From CAVQJU01 sp963729215 (GTDB taxonomy: Bacteria; Acidobacteriota; Vicinamibacteria; Vicinamibacterales; CAVVIG01), in the NCBI GenBank assembly GCA_963729215.1, contig CAVSND010000028.1, positions 248,001-312,000 on the forward strand: a stretch of 64,000 bases of DNA, given 5' to 3'. Of the stretch, positions 55,419-64,000 are shown in pieces. The notes beneath the pieces are model-generated. The model saw nothing but the letters and a program-made list of their open reading frames with translations. It searched no databases and was not told the DNA's origin. The translations under genes were made by a program, and so were the position numbers. The stretch's first letter is position 1. Every line of letters starts with the position of its first letter.

Positions 55419-57266
55419 ATGTCATTTCGCCGGGTCACGGTAGCGTGCCTCCTGGTCGCGTTGTGGTTCACCCGCGTGCCCGCCGCCACGCCGCAGATGG
55501 GCATTGGCGAGATCCGGCCTGGCATGGTCGGCGTCGGCCGGACGGTGTTCGACGGCACACAAGTCACCGAGTTCAAGGCCCATATCCTGGGCGTTCTCGA
55601 GAACGTCATCGGCACCCGCCGCAACCTGATTCTCGCGAGGCTCGAAGGCGGCCCCCTCGCCAACACCGGTGTCATCGCCGGCATGAGCGGAAGCCCGGTG
55701 TACATCGACGGGCGGCTCATCGGCGCCGTGTCGTATTCGCTTGGCCAATTCTCCAAAGAGCCGATCGCCGGCATCACGCCCATCGCCGAGATGACCGACG
55801 CCACGGCATTCAACGACACGCGGCCGGCCGCAGCGCGCGTTCGCGTCGAATTCCCCCTGACCCGTGAAAATCTGACGGCCGCGTTTCGGAAGGCCTTGAA
55901 TTGGAACCGGCCGTTCGCCGAACGCCCGGAGGACGCGCGCTACTTCGGTGACGCCGGCGGCGGACTCTCCAGCGCCGGCGCGGTCGGTACCTGGCTGCGC
56001 CCGATCGCGACACCGCTGTTCATGTCGGGCTTCGAACCGGATCTCGCGGACACGCTGGGTTCGGCATTCCGCGACCAGGGCTTTCTGCCGACCGGCGCGG
56101 GAGCGGTCGGCGGCCGCGCCGGCGAACAGCCGTTCGAGGGCCCGCTGAAGCCCGGTGACGCGGTCGGCGTGGTCCTGGTCAACGGCGACCTGCAACTCGG
56201 AGCGACCGGAACCGTCACGCACGTGGACGATGACCGCGTCTACGCCTTCGGCCACCCGCTCTACAACCTCGGGCCGACCGCGTTCCCGATGACACGCGCG
56301 TACGTCTATACCGTGCTGCCGAGCCTGGCTTCGTCCATGAAGCTCTCGACGCCAGGCGAAGTGATCGGAGCCTTTCTTCAGGACCGCGCCGTCGCGATCG
56401 CCGGCCGTCTGGGACCGGGCCCGAAGATGATTCCCGTCACGCTGTCGCTCGAGGCGGATCGCGCGTCGAAGCGCACCTTTCACTTCGAGCTGGCGAACGA
56501 CCAGATGTTCACGCCGCTGATGGCGGCTGCCGCCATCTCGAACACGCTCGCCTCCTACGAGCGGCAGTACGGCACGTCCACGTTCTACGTCCGGGGGGCC
56601 GCAAAGGTGACCGGGCACGAGGCGGTCGCGTTCGACAACGTCTTCTCGGGCGACCAGCCATCGATCAACGCGTCGACATTCATCGCGGCGCCAATCGCGG
56701 CGCTGCTCGGCAACGACTACGAGAAGATCAACATCGAGAGCATCGACCTCGCGATCGGATCGAGCGAAGAGTCTAAAACGGCCACGCTCGAGCGCGTATG
56801 GCTCGACGACCAGCGTCCGCGCGCCGGCCGCACGGCGCCGCTCAAAATCCTGCTGCGAACGCGGCGCGGCGAGGAATTGCTGCGGACCGTGCCCATCGAG
56901 ATCCCGTCGAACGCATCCGGCACGCTTTCCCTCCTCGTGGCCGATGGCAACCGGCTCGGCCAGATCGAGCAGCGCGAGGCACGATCACCGCAGCCCCGCA
57001 ACGTCGCCCAGATGATCCGCATGTTGAACCGGAGCCGCCGCGGGAGCACGCTGTATATCAAGCTGCTCGGCTCCGATCCAGGCGCCGTCGTGAGCGGCGA
57101 GACGTTAACCGCGCTCCCCCCTTCGGTCCTCGGCGTGTTCGAGGCGGACCGGAGCACCGGGAGCTTCAGCCCACTCAGCAATGCTACGCTCGGTGAATGG
57201 GAGCTGCCCACTGACCACGCCGTCAACGGATCGCGCACCATTTCCATTGTCGTCTCGCCGAACTAG
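55419..57266 (+). CDS. SpoIVB-type peptidase S55 domain protein
   Basis: A 615-aa exported protein. A signal peptide (about 6-23) is followed by MGIGEIRPGMVGVGRTVFDG and a serine-protease-like S55 region with GVIAGMSGSPVYIDGRLIGA (candidate nucleophile Ser in GMSGSP) and ISGI-type strand EPIAGITPIAEM. A second similar fold may lie near residues 250-310 (GDAVGVVLVNGDLQLG, YAFGHPLYNLGP). In Bacillus SpoIVB is a sporulation signalling protease; here no sporulation genes are visible, and Acidobacteriota commonly carry such proteins without spore formation. It is followed one base later by the beta-propeller gene, so the two probably act together outside the cytoplasm. Confidence 0.85.
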   Translation: MSFRRVTVACLLVALWFTRVPAATPQMGIGEIRPGMVGVGRTVFDGTQVTEFKAHILGVLENVIGTRRNLILARLEGGPLANTGVIAGMSGSPVYIDGRLIGAVSYSLGQFSKEPIAGITPIAEMTDATAFNDTRPAAARVRVEFPLTRENLTAAFRKALNWNRPFAERPEDARYFGDAGGGLSSAGAVGTWLRPIATPLFMSGFEPDLADTLGSAFRDQGFLPTGAGAVGGRAGEQPFEGPLKPGDAVGVVLVNGDLQLGATGTVTHVDDDRVYAFGHPLYNLGPTAFPMTRAYVYTVLPSLASSMKLSTPGEVIGAFLQDRAVAIAGRLGPGPKMIPVTLSLEADRASKRTFHFELANDQMFTPLMAAAAISNTLASYERQYGTSTFYVRGAAKVTGHEAVAFDNVFSGDQPSINASTFIAAPIAALLGNDYEKINIESIDLAIGSSEESKTATLERVWLDDQRPRAGRTAPLKILLRTRRGEELLRTVPIEIPSNASGTLSLLVADGNRLGQIEQREARSPQPRNVAQMIRMLNRSRRGSTLYIKLLGSDPGAVVSGETLTALPPSVLGVFEADRSTGSFSPLSNATLGEWELPTDHAVNGSRTISIVVSPN

Positions 57267-57267
57267 C

Positions 57268-59522
57268 GTGACCGGCACTCGCTTCCGGATAGTCTGCGCC
57301 GTCTTCGTCGCCCTCGCCGCCGGCACGGTCCGCGCGTCATCGTCGAAATTTTTCCAGACCGCCACCCAGGCGGACTTTCTCAAGGGCGAAGTCGAGAACC
57401 TGTCGGTTGACGCGCGGGGCCAGCTGACCCTCGGTCCGGCGGTCGAACTGATCTACGAAGCGGCGGCGCCGTTCGTGTGGGCCATCACCCCGGGGAGCGA
57501 CGGAGCGTTCTTCGTCGGCACGGGCAACGAGGGCAAGGTGTACCGCGTCGACGCATCCGGCAAGGGCACGGTGTTCTTCGATAGCGCGGAGCTCGAAATC
57601 CACGCCATGGCGCCCGCACCGAACGGCGGTCTGTACGTGGCGACGTCGCCGGACGGCAAGATCTACAAGGTCGATCGAAACGGCGTGGCGGTCACGTTCT
57701 TCGACCCCGACGACAGATATATCTGGGCGCTGGCCGTGAACAGCCGTGGCGACGTCTACGCCGGCACGGGTGACAAAGGCGTCATCTACAAGATCACGCC
57801 CGACGGTAAGGGAACGCCGTTCTACTCGACGAAGTCGACGCATGCCACCGCCCTCGCCATCGATCGATCGGGCAACCTCCTCGTCGGCACAGAGTCGCCC
57901 GGGAAGGTCATCCGCATCGACGCCGACGGCAAGGGCTTCGTGCTCCTCGACACGCCCGTACCAGGAGGTCCGCAGCCTTCGCTTCGACGACAAGGGCCAG
58001 CTCTTCGCCGCGGCCTTGAACGGACGTCCCGGCGGCGCCGCTCCAGCCAGCCAGGGCCCGGCCGAGCCCGTGGCGAGCGAGACAGGGCGCGCGCTGGTGC
58101 CGTCCGTGTCCGTCTCCACGGAGATTACGTCTATCGCGATCGTGGACGGCGGGGCGGCCTCTACTTCCTCGAGTGCAAGCCGCGAGGATCGGCGGGCCTC
58201 GAAAGGCGCGCTCTACCGCATCATGCCGGACGGGTTGTGGGATCTGGTGTGGGACTCGCGCGAGGACGTGCCCTACGACGTCACCTTCGATCGGACGGGC
58301 GCTCCCATCATCGCCACCGGCAACAAAGGAAAACTCTACCGCCTCGAAGGCGAGCCCCTCCGGCCGACCCTGCTCACGCGCGCGAGCGCGCAGCAGGTCA
58401 CCGGCTTCTACAAGGACCCGCGCGGCCAGGTCTATTTCGCGACCGCCAATCCCGGGAAGCTCTTCCGGTTGTCGTCCGAACACGCGGCACGCGGCACGTT
58501 CGAATCGGAACCGAGCGACGCGCAGATGCTCGCAACGTGGGGCACGCTCAGCTGGCGAGGCACGGTTCCCCAGGGCAGCCGGATCGAGCTGGCGACGCGA
58601 AGCGGCAACACCGAGACCCCGGACGAAACCTGGAGCGCATGGTCGACGAATGCCTTCCCGTCCGACGGCGCCGCCATCCCAAGTCCGAAGGCGCGGTATC
58701 TGCAGTGGCGCGCCGCGCTCTCAGGGAGCGGCGCGGGACCTGTGCTCACGTCCGTAACCGCGGCGTACCTGCAGCGCAACCTCCGGCCCGTTGTACGGTC
58801 CATCACCGTGCATCCGCCCGGCATCGTGTTCCAGAAGCCCTTCACCACCGGTGAACCAGACCTCGCAGGCTTCGGCGATCAGACCACGCCCGATCGCCGC
58901 CTCAGCAGCGCCGCGCAGACGACGCCCGGGTCGTCCTCATCGCCCGCGCTCGGCCGGCGCACGTACCAGAAGGGGCTGCAGACGCTCGTGTGGCGAGCCG
59001 ACGACGAGAACGACGACGAGCTCCTGTTCAGCGTCCTGTATCGGCGCGAAGGCGAGACCACATGGACGCCGCTTCGCCGCGACATCGAGGAACCGATCTT
59101 CGTCTGGGATACCACGCTGGTTCCCAACGGCACGTACTTCGTCCGGGTGGTGGCCTCGGATTCTCCCTCCAACCCGGCCAGCCGCGGCACTGACCGGCGA
59201 ACGCGACAGCTCCGCGTTTCTGATCGATCACACGCCTCCGGCCATCGTCGTCAGTTCCGTTCGCACGGAAGGCGCCCGGACGACGCTCGTGTTCGACGTC
59301 AACGATGCCGATTCGCCGGTGTCCCGCGTCGAGTACTCGCGCGACGGCGGCGTGCACTGGACGGCCGTGTTTCCGAAAGACGGGATTGCCGATTCGAAGA
59401 GCGAGCGCTACGAGGTCACGATCGATGGCAGGATCGGAGACGGCGGCCTCACGATTCGGGCGTCGGATTCGATGAACAACACCGACACGAAGCACGTCCC
59501 CGCCCCGGAGACGGGCCGATAG
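57268..59522 (+). CDS. Exported beta-propeller/Ig-like protein (two frameshifts)
   Basis: Reconstructed as about 750 aa from GTG 57268. A signal peptide (RIVCAVFVALAAGTVRA) leads into an NHL/SMP-30-like propeller with regular repeats such as FFVGTGNEGKVYRVDASGKG, LYVATSPDGKIYKVDRNGVA and VYAGTGDKGVIYKITPDGKG. The frame changes near 57955-57957 (extra C in CCC) and near 59185 (extra G), between NPASR and ALTGERDSSAF. The C-terminal part (about 500-740) has strand-rich Ig/fibronectin-like segments (RYLQWRAALSGSG, TYFVRVVASDSPSNPAS, VSRVEYSRDGGVHW). It follows the S55 protein by one base. Function unknown; an extracytoplasmic binding or scaffold role is likely. Confidence 0.72.
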
Positions 59523-59531
59523 CGATTCCCG

Positions 59532-60353
59532 CTACGTCTTGCTGAGGACGCGAATCGGCGGACGCTTGGCCCGCACGGTCGTGTGGGTGACCAGCCAGAC
59601 CATATTGACGGCAACCGGGAGACCCTTTCGGGTCGCCGGCTCGAAGCGCGCATGCGACACCGCATCGCGGAGCTCCTCGACCCTGGCGTCTGAGGCGTCC
59701 GGCGGCCTGCCGAGGGCGGTCTGGCCGAGGATTTCGAGGTTCGACACGGTGCCCTCGCGCGTGACGACCGCGGACAACGTCACGACCGCGTCGTTCGTCA
59801 ACCGCGCGCCGCCGACGGCGGCGTCCTCGGCGACCATCAGCAATTCCCCGCTCGAAAACGGCGCGTCGAGCGCCCGGGGCATCATCACCCGTGCGTCGAC
59901 CACGAACGGGTTTTCGTTCGTGCCCTGGGTCGCCAGGAAATTCAGGATGCCGGCCAGCGAATCGGCGCGCTCGATCGTCGCAAACCGCATCATCCCCAGC
60001 ATCAGGATCAGGCACATCGTGGTGGCCAGCGAAGCGCCCACGCCGGCATAGAGCACGCGCAGGTCCTCGACGAGATCGTGCAACCACACGCCGAGCGACG
60101 CGTCGTGTTCCACGTTCACGCGATTGATGACCGTGGAGGTGAAGGCCCCTGCTTCCTCGCAGGACAAGGGGGCGCGGCCCGGCGCCGCGGACCGCAGCAT
60201 CGAGCCCAGTTCCCGCAGTTCGGCCAGCGCCGCGGCACACCGGCCGCAGCCATCCACGTGCGACGACACGGCAATCTGCCCGGACACCGGCAGTTCGCCG
60301 TCGTGAAACGCCTGCAGCGAGCGGAGCGCCGCCGCGCACGTGAGCACTTTCAT
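59532..60353 (-). CDS. Zinc-finger anti-sigma factor with C-terminal TonB-like domain
   Basis: A 273-aa protein. The N-terminal zinc-binding anti-sigma domain has H-x3-C-x2-C in SSHVDGCGRC (about residues 31-40). One transmembrane helix near 103-122 (GVGASLATTMCLILMLGMM) is followed by an exported part with AVVTREGTVSNLEILG and ARFEPATRKGLPVAVNMVWL, which resembles the TonB C-terminal fold. The usual partner, an ECF sigma factor, is upstream with an ATGA overlap. It probably holds that sigma at the membrane until a signal is received. Confidence 0.82.
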   Translation of the reverse strand: MKVLTCAAALRSLQAFHDGELPVSGQIAVSSHVDGCGRCAAALAELRELGSMLRSAAPGRAPLSCEEAGAFTSTVINRVNVEHDASLGVWLHDLVEDLRVLYAGVGASLATTMCLILMLGMMRFATIERADSLAGILNFLATQGTNENPFVVDARVMMPRALDAPFSSGELLMVAEDAAVGGARLTNDAVVTLSAVVTREGTVSNLEILGQTALGRPPDASDARVEELRDAVSHARFEPATRKGLPVAVNMVWLVTHTTVRAKRPPIRVLSKT

Positions 60354-60970
60354 GGGACCCTGTCCTCTCGCAGCTCGAGGCGCAGCGCCTGCCGCGCGCG
60401 CGTCAACCGCGATTTCACCGTGCCAATCGCCACGCCGAGCGAGAACGCAATCTCGTCGTAGCTCAGGCCATCAACCTCGCGCAATACGATCGCCGTCCGC
60501 TGATCGAAAGGCAGGTTGTTGAGGGCGCGCTGCAGCCGATCCCCCAGCTCCTTCTGCGCCAGCTCGCGTTCCGGCGTTGCCTGACGCGTCGAAACGAGCT
60601 CCCCGTGGAGCGACACGTGGTCCTCGAGCGAAACCTGATCGGCGCGCCGGCGACGCCTCCAGAACCGATGCCGGTTGCGAGCCTGGTTGACGGCGATCCG
60701 GTAAATCCACGTCCGGAGGCTCGACTGGCCGCGGAAGCGATGAATGGTGCGGAACACGCGCAGGAACACTTCCTGGGACACGTCGAGCGCTTCGTCGCGG
60801 TCGTCGAGCAGGTTGACGGCCAGCTGCACGACCATGCGCTGGTGCTCGCCGACGAGCTCCGCGCAGGCGACCTCGTCCCTGGCTGCACACCGCTGCACGA
60901 GCGTCGCTTCGCGCTCACCAACGTCCGACCAACTCGCGACCCGGACCTGCTTCACGCTATCGGCCCTCAA
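60350..60970 (-). CDS. ECF RNA polymerase sigma factor (RpoE-like)
   Basis: A 206-aa sigma factor. Region 2 reads DRDEALDVSQEVFLRVFRTI then RFRGQSSLRTWIYRIAVNQA, and region 4 LPFDQRTAIVLREVDGLSYD. A basic linker (RHRFWRRRRRADQ) lies between. Possible starts are TTG 60970 (GAGGGGGG upstream) and GTG 60955 (GAGGG upstream). A near-perfect sigma-E type promoter (GGAACTT-N15-GTCTAA) lies 27-54 bases upstream, indicating autoregulation. The anti-sigma gene overlaps its stop. This is the second ECF module of the window; the two promoters differ in the -35 box. Confidence 0.92.
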   Translation of the reverse strand: MRADSVKQVRVASWSDVGEREATLVQRCAARDEVACAELVGEHQRMVVQLAVNLLDDRDEALDVSQEVFLRVFRTIHRFRGQSSLRTWIYRIAVNQARNRHRFWRRRRRADQVSLEDHVSLHGELVSTRQATPERELAQKELGDRLQRALNNLPFDQRTAIVLREVDGLSYDEIAFSLGVAIGTVKSRLTRARQALRLELREDRVP

Positions 60971-60996
60971 GCCCCCCTCGCCCCAACTATAGCAAT

Positions 60997-61024
60997 TTAG
61001 ACCCCGGAGGGGCCTGGAAGTTCC
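60997..61024 (-). promoter_or_regulatory. ECF-type promoter of second sigma operon
   Basis: On the minus strand GGAACTT (61024-61018), 15-base spacer, GTCTAA (61002-60997): a match to the E. coli sigma-E consensus. Confidence 0.65.
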
Positions 61025-61053
61025 GATACCATATTCGGGAACACCACACCGGA

Positions 61054-62434
61054 ATGCGCCGATTCCTCCCCTTTCTGGTCGTCCTGGCGGTTGCCGTCCT
61101 TGGGGCGGTCATCGCGTACCAGGCCCTGGGCCGGGAAGCGAACTACCAGTGGCTCCTGTCCCGAGGCGACGCCGCCCTGTCCGACGACCAGACGTTCGGT
61201 GCGATCGAGGCCTATAGCGGGGCCGTCGCCCTTCGTCCCGACTCGGTGATCGCCCGGCTCAGGCGCGGTGAAACCTATCTGCGCCGCGGCGATCTCGAAG
61301 CGGCGGCCCACGATTTCCGTGAGGCCGCGGCGCTCGACCCCAGCACGCCCCGGCCCTTTGAGGGCCTCGGCAACGTGCAGTACCAGATGCAGCGATATCG
61401 GCTGGCCGCTGAATCGTACGAGAGCGCGCTCGCCCTGGACGACCGATCCGCGCGCGTGAGCTATAAAGTGGCCCTGTCGCGCTACCGGGCCGGCGAGGTC
61501 GACGCGGCGCTCGCCGCGGCGCTCAAGACGGTGCGCCTGAGCGAGAGCGACCCCGAAGCGCACTACCTCCTGGGCCTTTGCCTGCGCGACCGCCGGCGGC
61601 CCCTCGAGGCGCAGCGCGCGTTCGAACAGGCCGTGGCACTCTCTCCGGGTCTCGTGCCCGCGCGCGAAGAACTGGCCGATCTCTATGCGGCGCAGAACCG
61701 GCGCGCCGACGAGCTCGATCAGCTTCAGGTCCTCGCCGGTCTGGATCGCGACCACGTCGAGCGCCAGATCGCGGTGGGGCTGGCTCAGGCACGTGCCGGC
61801 CACGCGGAGCCCGCCGTCGTCGCCCTTGGTACAGCCCTCGAGCGGACGCCGGATCAGCCCATCGTCTACGAGGCGCTGGGACGGGTCTGGCTGGAGGATG
61901 CGGAGGCGCGGGACGATCGCGCGGCCCTCAACAAATCGCTCGAGGCGCTCGAACGAATCGGATCCGGGCCTTCGTCCACGAGCCCGGCCCTCACGCTCTT
62001 CGGCCGGGCATTGCTGCGGGACAACCAGCTCGATCGGGCCGAGCAGACACTGCTGGAGGCCACCATGCACTTTCCTGTCGAGCCTTCGGCGTTTCTCTTG
62101 TACGCCGCGGCGGCCGAACGCCAGAATCACCTCGGCGCGGCCAGGCGTGCGCTCATCGACTACGGGTCGCTGACGCCCGACGACGCGCCAGCTCGTGTGG
62201 CGCGCCACGAGAATCGCGGCGCTATCGTTGCGGCTCGACGATCCCGAGACAGCCGCCCGATGGCTGCAGCGTGCGCTCGACGCGACGCCGAACGATGTCC
62301 GTCTGCTGGCCGGTCTCGGCGAGGCGCAGCTGAAGGCGGGCGATCGCGACGCCGCCCGGACGACGATCGAACGGGGTCTCGCCATCGATCCCGAACACGC
62401 GGGCCTCCGCGCTCTCGCTCGCCGCGTCAAATAG
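61054..62434 (+). CDS. Membrane-anchored TPR protein (frameshifted near 3' end)
   Basis: Reconstructed as about 459 aa. One N-terminal transmembrane helix (FLPFLVVLAVAVLGAVIAY) is followed by roughly ten tetratricopeptide repeats with the usual Ala/Gly/Tyr pattern, e.g. IEAYSGAVALRPDSVIARL, RRGDLEAAAHDFREAAALDP and RLAAESYESALALDDRSARV. The frame breaks near 62190-62205 and resumes with TRIAALSLRLDDPETAARWL and two more repeats ending GLRALARRVK. One surplus base explains it. TPR proteins of this kind scaffold complexes at the membrane; no specific partner is evident. It is divergent from the ECF operon, with the sigma-E type promoter in the shared spacer, and convergent with dppC (8-base overlap). 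Confidence 0.8.
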
Positions 62435-63236
62435 CCGCGCCGTCGTGCTTCTTCGGATCGAGGCGGTCGCGCAGGCCGTCGCCGAGAAAATTGAATCCCA
62501 GCACAAGAAGCGCAATCGCCGCGCCCGGGAAGAGCGTCAGGTGGGCCGCATCCAACAGGTGCGCCCGGCCGCCGCTGAGCATGGTGCCCCAGCTGGGAGT
62601 CGGGGGCTGAACGCCGAGCCCCAGAAAGCTTAGTGATGCCTCCCCGATGACGGCGCCCGCCATTCCGAGTGTGGCCTGTACCATCACCGCCGGCATCGCG
62701 GCCGGCACGACGTGACGGAACAGGACGCGAGGCGGCGCGGCACCGAGGGCCCGCGCGGCCTGCACGTAGTCGAACTCGCGGGCCCGGAGCACCTGTCCAC
62801 GCACGAGCCGCGCGTACCCCACCCATCCGATGATGGTCAACGCGAACAGCACATTGCCCAGGCTCGGACCAAGCATGGCGACGAGCGCGATGGCGAGCAG
62901 CAATCCCGGGAACGCCATGAGCACGTCGATGACCCGGCTGATCACGTCGTCGATTCGACCACCAAAGTACCCCGCCACCGATCCCATCAACGTGCCGATC
63001 ACCGCCGACACGGCAACAACCGTCACGCCCACGAGAAGCGAGATCCGCGCGCCGGCGAGCACGCGCGCCAGGACGTCGCGCCCCAGTTCGTCGAGACCGA
63101 AGGGATGCGCCGCGCCAGGCCCGCCCAGCCGCAACGGCAGTTCCTGCGCTGCCGGATCGAACGGCGTCATGGCCGGCCCCACAATCGCCGCGAGGGTGAT
63201 GACCAGCACGATGCCGGCTCCGATCTTCAGTCGCAT
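62427..63236 (-). CDS. ABC transporter permease, DppC/OppC family
   Basis: A 269-aa inner-membrane permease of peptide/nickel (dipeptide) importers. The N-terminal helix is followed by the DppC-type loop RLGGPGAAHPFGLDELGRDV, typical of the family, then five more helices. The cytoplasmic EAA loop reads YVQAARALGAAPPRVLFRH, and the end is LGFNFLGDGLRDRLDP. It starts 12 bases after the DppB-like gene, its usual partner; binding protein and ATPases would lie outside the window. Confidence 0.92.
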   Translation of the reverse strand: MRLKIGAGIVLVITLAAIVGPAMTPFDPAAQELPLRLGGPGAAHPFGLDELGRDVLARVLAGARISLLVGVTVVAVSAVIGTLMGSVAGYFGGRIDDVISRVIDVLMAFPGLLLAIALVAMLGPSLGNVLFALTIIGWVGYARLVRGQVLRAREFDYVQAARALGAAPPRVLFRHVVPAAMPAVMVQATLGMAGAVIGEASLSFLGLGVQPPTPSWGTMLSGGRAHLLDAAHLTLFPGAAIALLVLGFNFLGDGLRDRLDPKKHDGAAI

Positions 63237-63248
63237 GTGCCTTCGGTG

Positions 63249-64000
63249 TCAGTCACGGCTCAGCCGGATGCGCGGATCCAGAAGCGCGTACGCCATGTCC
63301 GTCAGCAGGTTCACCGAAACGTAGGTGACGGCAATCAGCAGAATGCAACCCTGCACCAGGGGGTAGTCGCGAAACCCGATCGACTGAATCAGCAACCGCC
63401 CCACTCCGGGCCACGCGAAGATCGTCTCCGTGATGACGGCCCCGGTCAGGACGCCTCCGACCTGCAATCCCAGCACGGTCACGATCGGAATCAGGCTGTT
63501 TCGAAAGGCATGCCGCAACAGGATGCGCGCTTCCGACAGGCCACGCGCGCGGGCGGCAGTGACGTAGATCTCGCCGAGTTCATCCATCAGGCTTGCCCTC
63601 GTCATCCGCGCAAGGACGGCGGCAAGCGGCAGCCCCAGCGTGATCGCGGGAAGCACCAGATGCGCCACGGTTCCCCGCCCCGACACCGGAAGCCATCCCA
63701 ACTCGACCGAGAACACGAGGCCCAGCAGCGGTCCGAGCCAGAACGTCGGCATCGACAGTCCCACCATCGCCAGCGTCGTCGCCGCGTGGTCCACACCCGT
63801 ACCCGACCAGACGGCCGCGACAATACCCGTTGGAATCGCAATCACCACCGCAACGAGCATCGCCGCCAGCGCGAGTTCGACAGTCGCCGGCAGACGAGCG
63901 GCAATCGCAGACGACACGCGTTCGTTGGTCCGGAGCGACACGCCAAGATCGCCATGCGCCACACCCATCAGGAACGCCGCGTACTGCACGTGCAAGGGGC
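63249..64000 (-). CDS. ABC transporter permease, DppB/OppB family (5' end beyond window)
   Basis: The frame is open to the window end, so the N-terminus is missing (about 70 residues to judge from the family). The visible 250 residues include MGVAHGDLGVSLRTNERV, helices TVELALAAMLVAVVIAIPTG and SMPTFWLGPLLGLVFSVELG, the EAA loop YVTAARARGLSEARILL, and the end NLLTDMAYALLDPRIRLSRD, all typical of DppB. Together with the following DppC it forms the channel of a peptide- or nickel-type importer. Substrate is unknown. Confidence 0.92.
   Translation of the reverse strand, partial: PLHVQYAAFLMGVAHGDLGVSLRTNERVSSAIAARLPATVELALAAMLVAVVIAIPTGIVAAVWSGTGVDHAATTLAMVGLSMPTFWLGPLLGLVFSVELGWLPVSGRGTVAHLVLPAITLGLPLAAVLARMTRASLMDELGEIYVTAARARGLSEARILLRHAFRNSLIPIVTVLGLQVGGVLTGAVITETIFAWPGVGRLLIQSIGFRDYPLVQGCILLIAVTYVSVNLLTDMAYALLDPRIRLSRD

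Overview
The window is a dense, high-GC bacterial chromosome segment that looks like ordinary core genome. There is no phage, transposase, CRISPR array or rRNA operon; the one RNA gene seen is a tRNA-Phe. The gene set (an aroDE fusion heading an aro-trp supraoperon, hspR-dnaJ-clpB-ftsH, a SpoIVB-type S55 protein in a setting without other sporulation genes, DUF3467, AMIN-domain amidase, paired ECF sigma/anti-sigma operons) fits Acidobacteriota, probably the Vicinamibacteria (subdivision 6) lineage. That assignment is inference from gene content, not from a marker-gene tree.

Layout. 1-5.1 kb: tail of a DciA/DUF721-like gene, thiolase, 3-hydroxybutyryl-CoA dehydrogenase, a YdjM-like membrane protein divergent from recA, an SDR and tRNA-Phe. 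5.1-12.5 kb: small secreted proteins, a response regulator, a frameshifted cupin, an esterase, an unknown 368-aa protein and a CobS/CobT-like AAA+/vWA pair. 12.5-19.7 kb: S4 protein and TerC (convergent), then the heat-shock operon hspR-dnaJ-clpB-ftsH behind a strong promoter with an inverted repeat. 19.7-31.6 kb (minus strand): MFS permease, polytopic protein, CDGSH protein, rho, aminotransferase, coaD, rsmD, recG, an ECF sigma/anti-sigma/Spy-like operon and a PfkB kinase. 31.7-40.9 kb (plus): lexA, DUF3467, nth, zincin, rsmA, RNase J, ftsK, N-acetylmuramoyl-alanine amidase. 40.9-55.4 kb (minus): pepA, then a supraoperon aroDE-trpEGDCFBA-chorismate mutase-DAHP synthase-tyrA-thiolase-JAB protease. 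55.4-64 kb: S55-domain protein plus beta-propeller protein, a second ECF sigma/anti-sigma pair, a TPR protein and dipeptide-type ABC permeases running off the end.

How it works together. The aromatic supraoperon carries the last shikimate steps, all of tryptophan synthesis, and the chorismate-to-tyrosine branch. Ahead of it is a textbook-like ribosome-mediated attenuator: a consensus promoter, a 38-codon leader peptide with a Tyr-Gly-Trp-Arg-Tyr-Trp run, alternative pairing segments and a U-tract terminator. recA, the YdjM-like gene and lexA share an exact 9-mer, ACTTTCGCC, at or near their promoters, a candidate LexA operator for this lineage. Both ECF sigma genes have their own ECF-type promoter upstream.

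Caveat on sequence quality. Eleven apparent single-base frameshifts interrupt otherwise well-conserved genes, including essential ones (coaD, ftsK) and trpE. I read these mainly as assembly or base-calling errors, and give the reconstructed gene limits. Several spacers ahead of start codons hold different short-word degenerate repeats, and two stop codons lie at the start of a shared TAGCG palindromic repeat.
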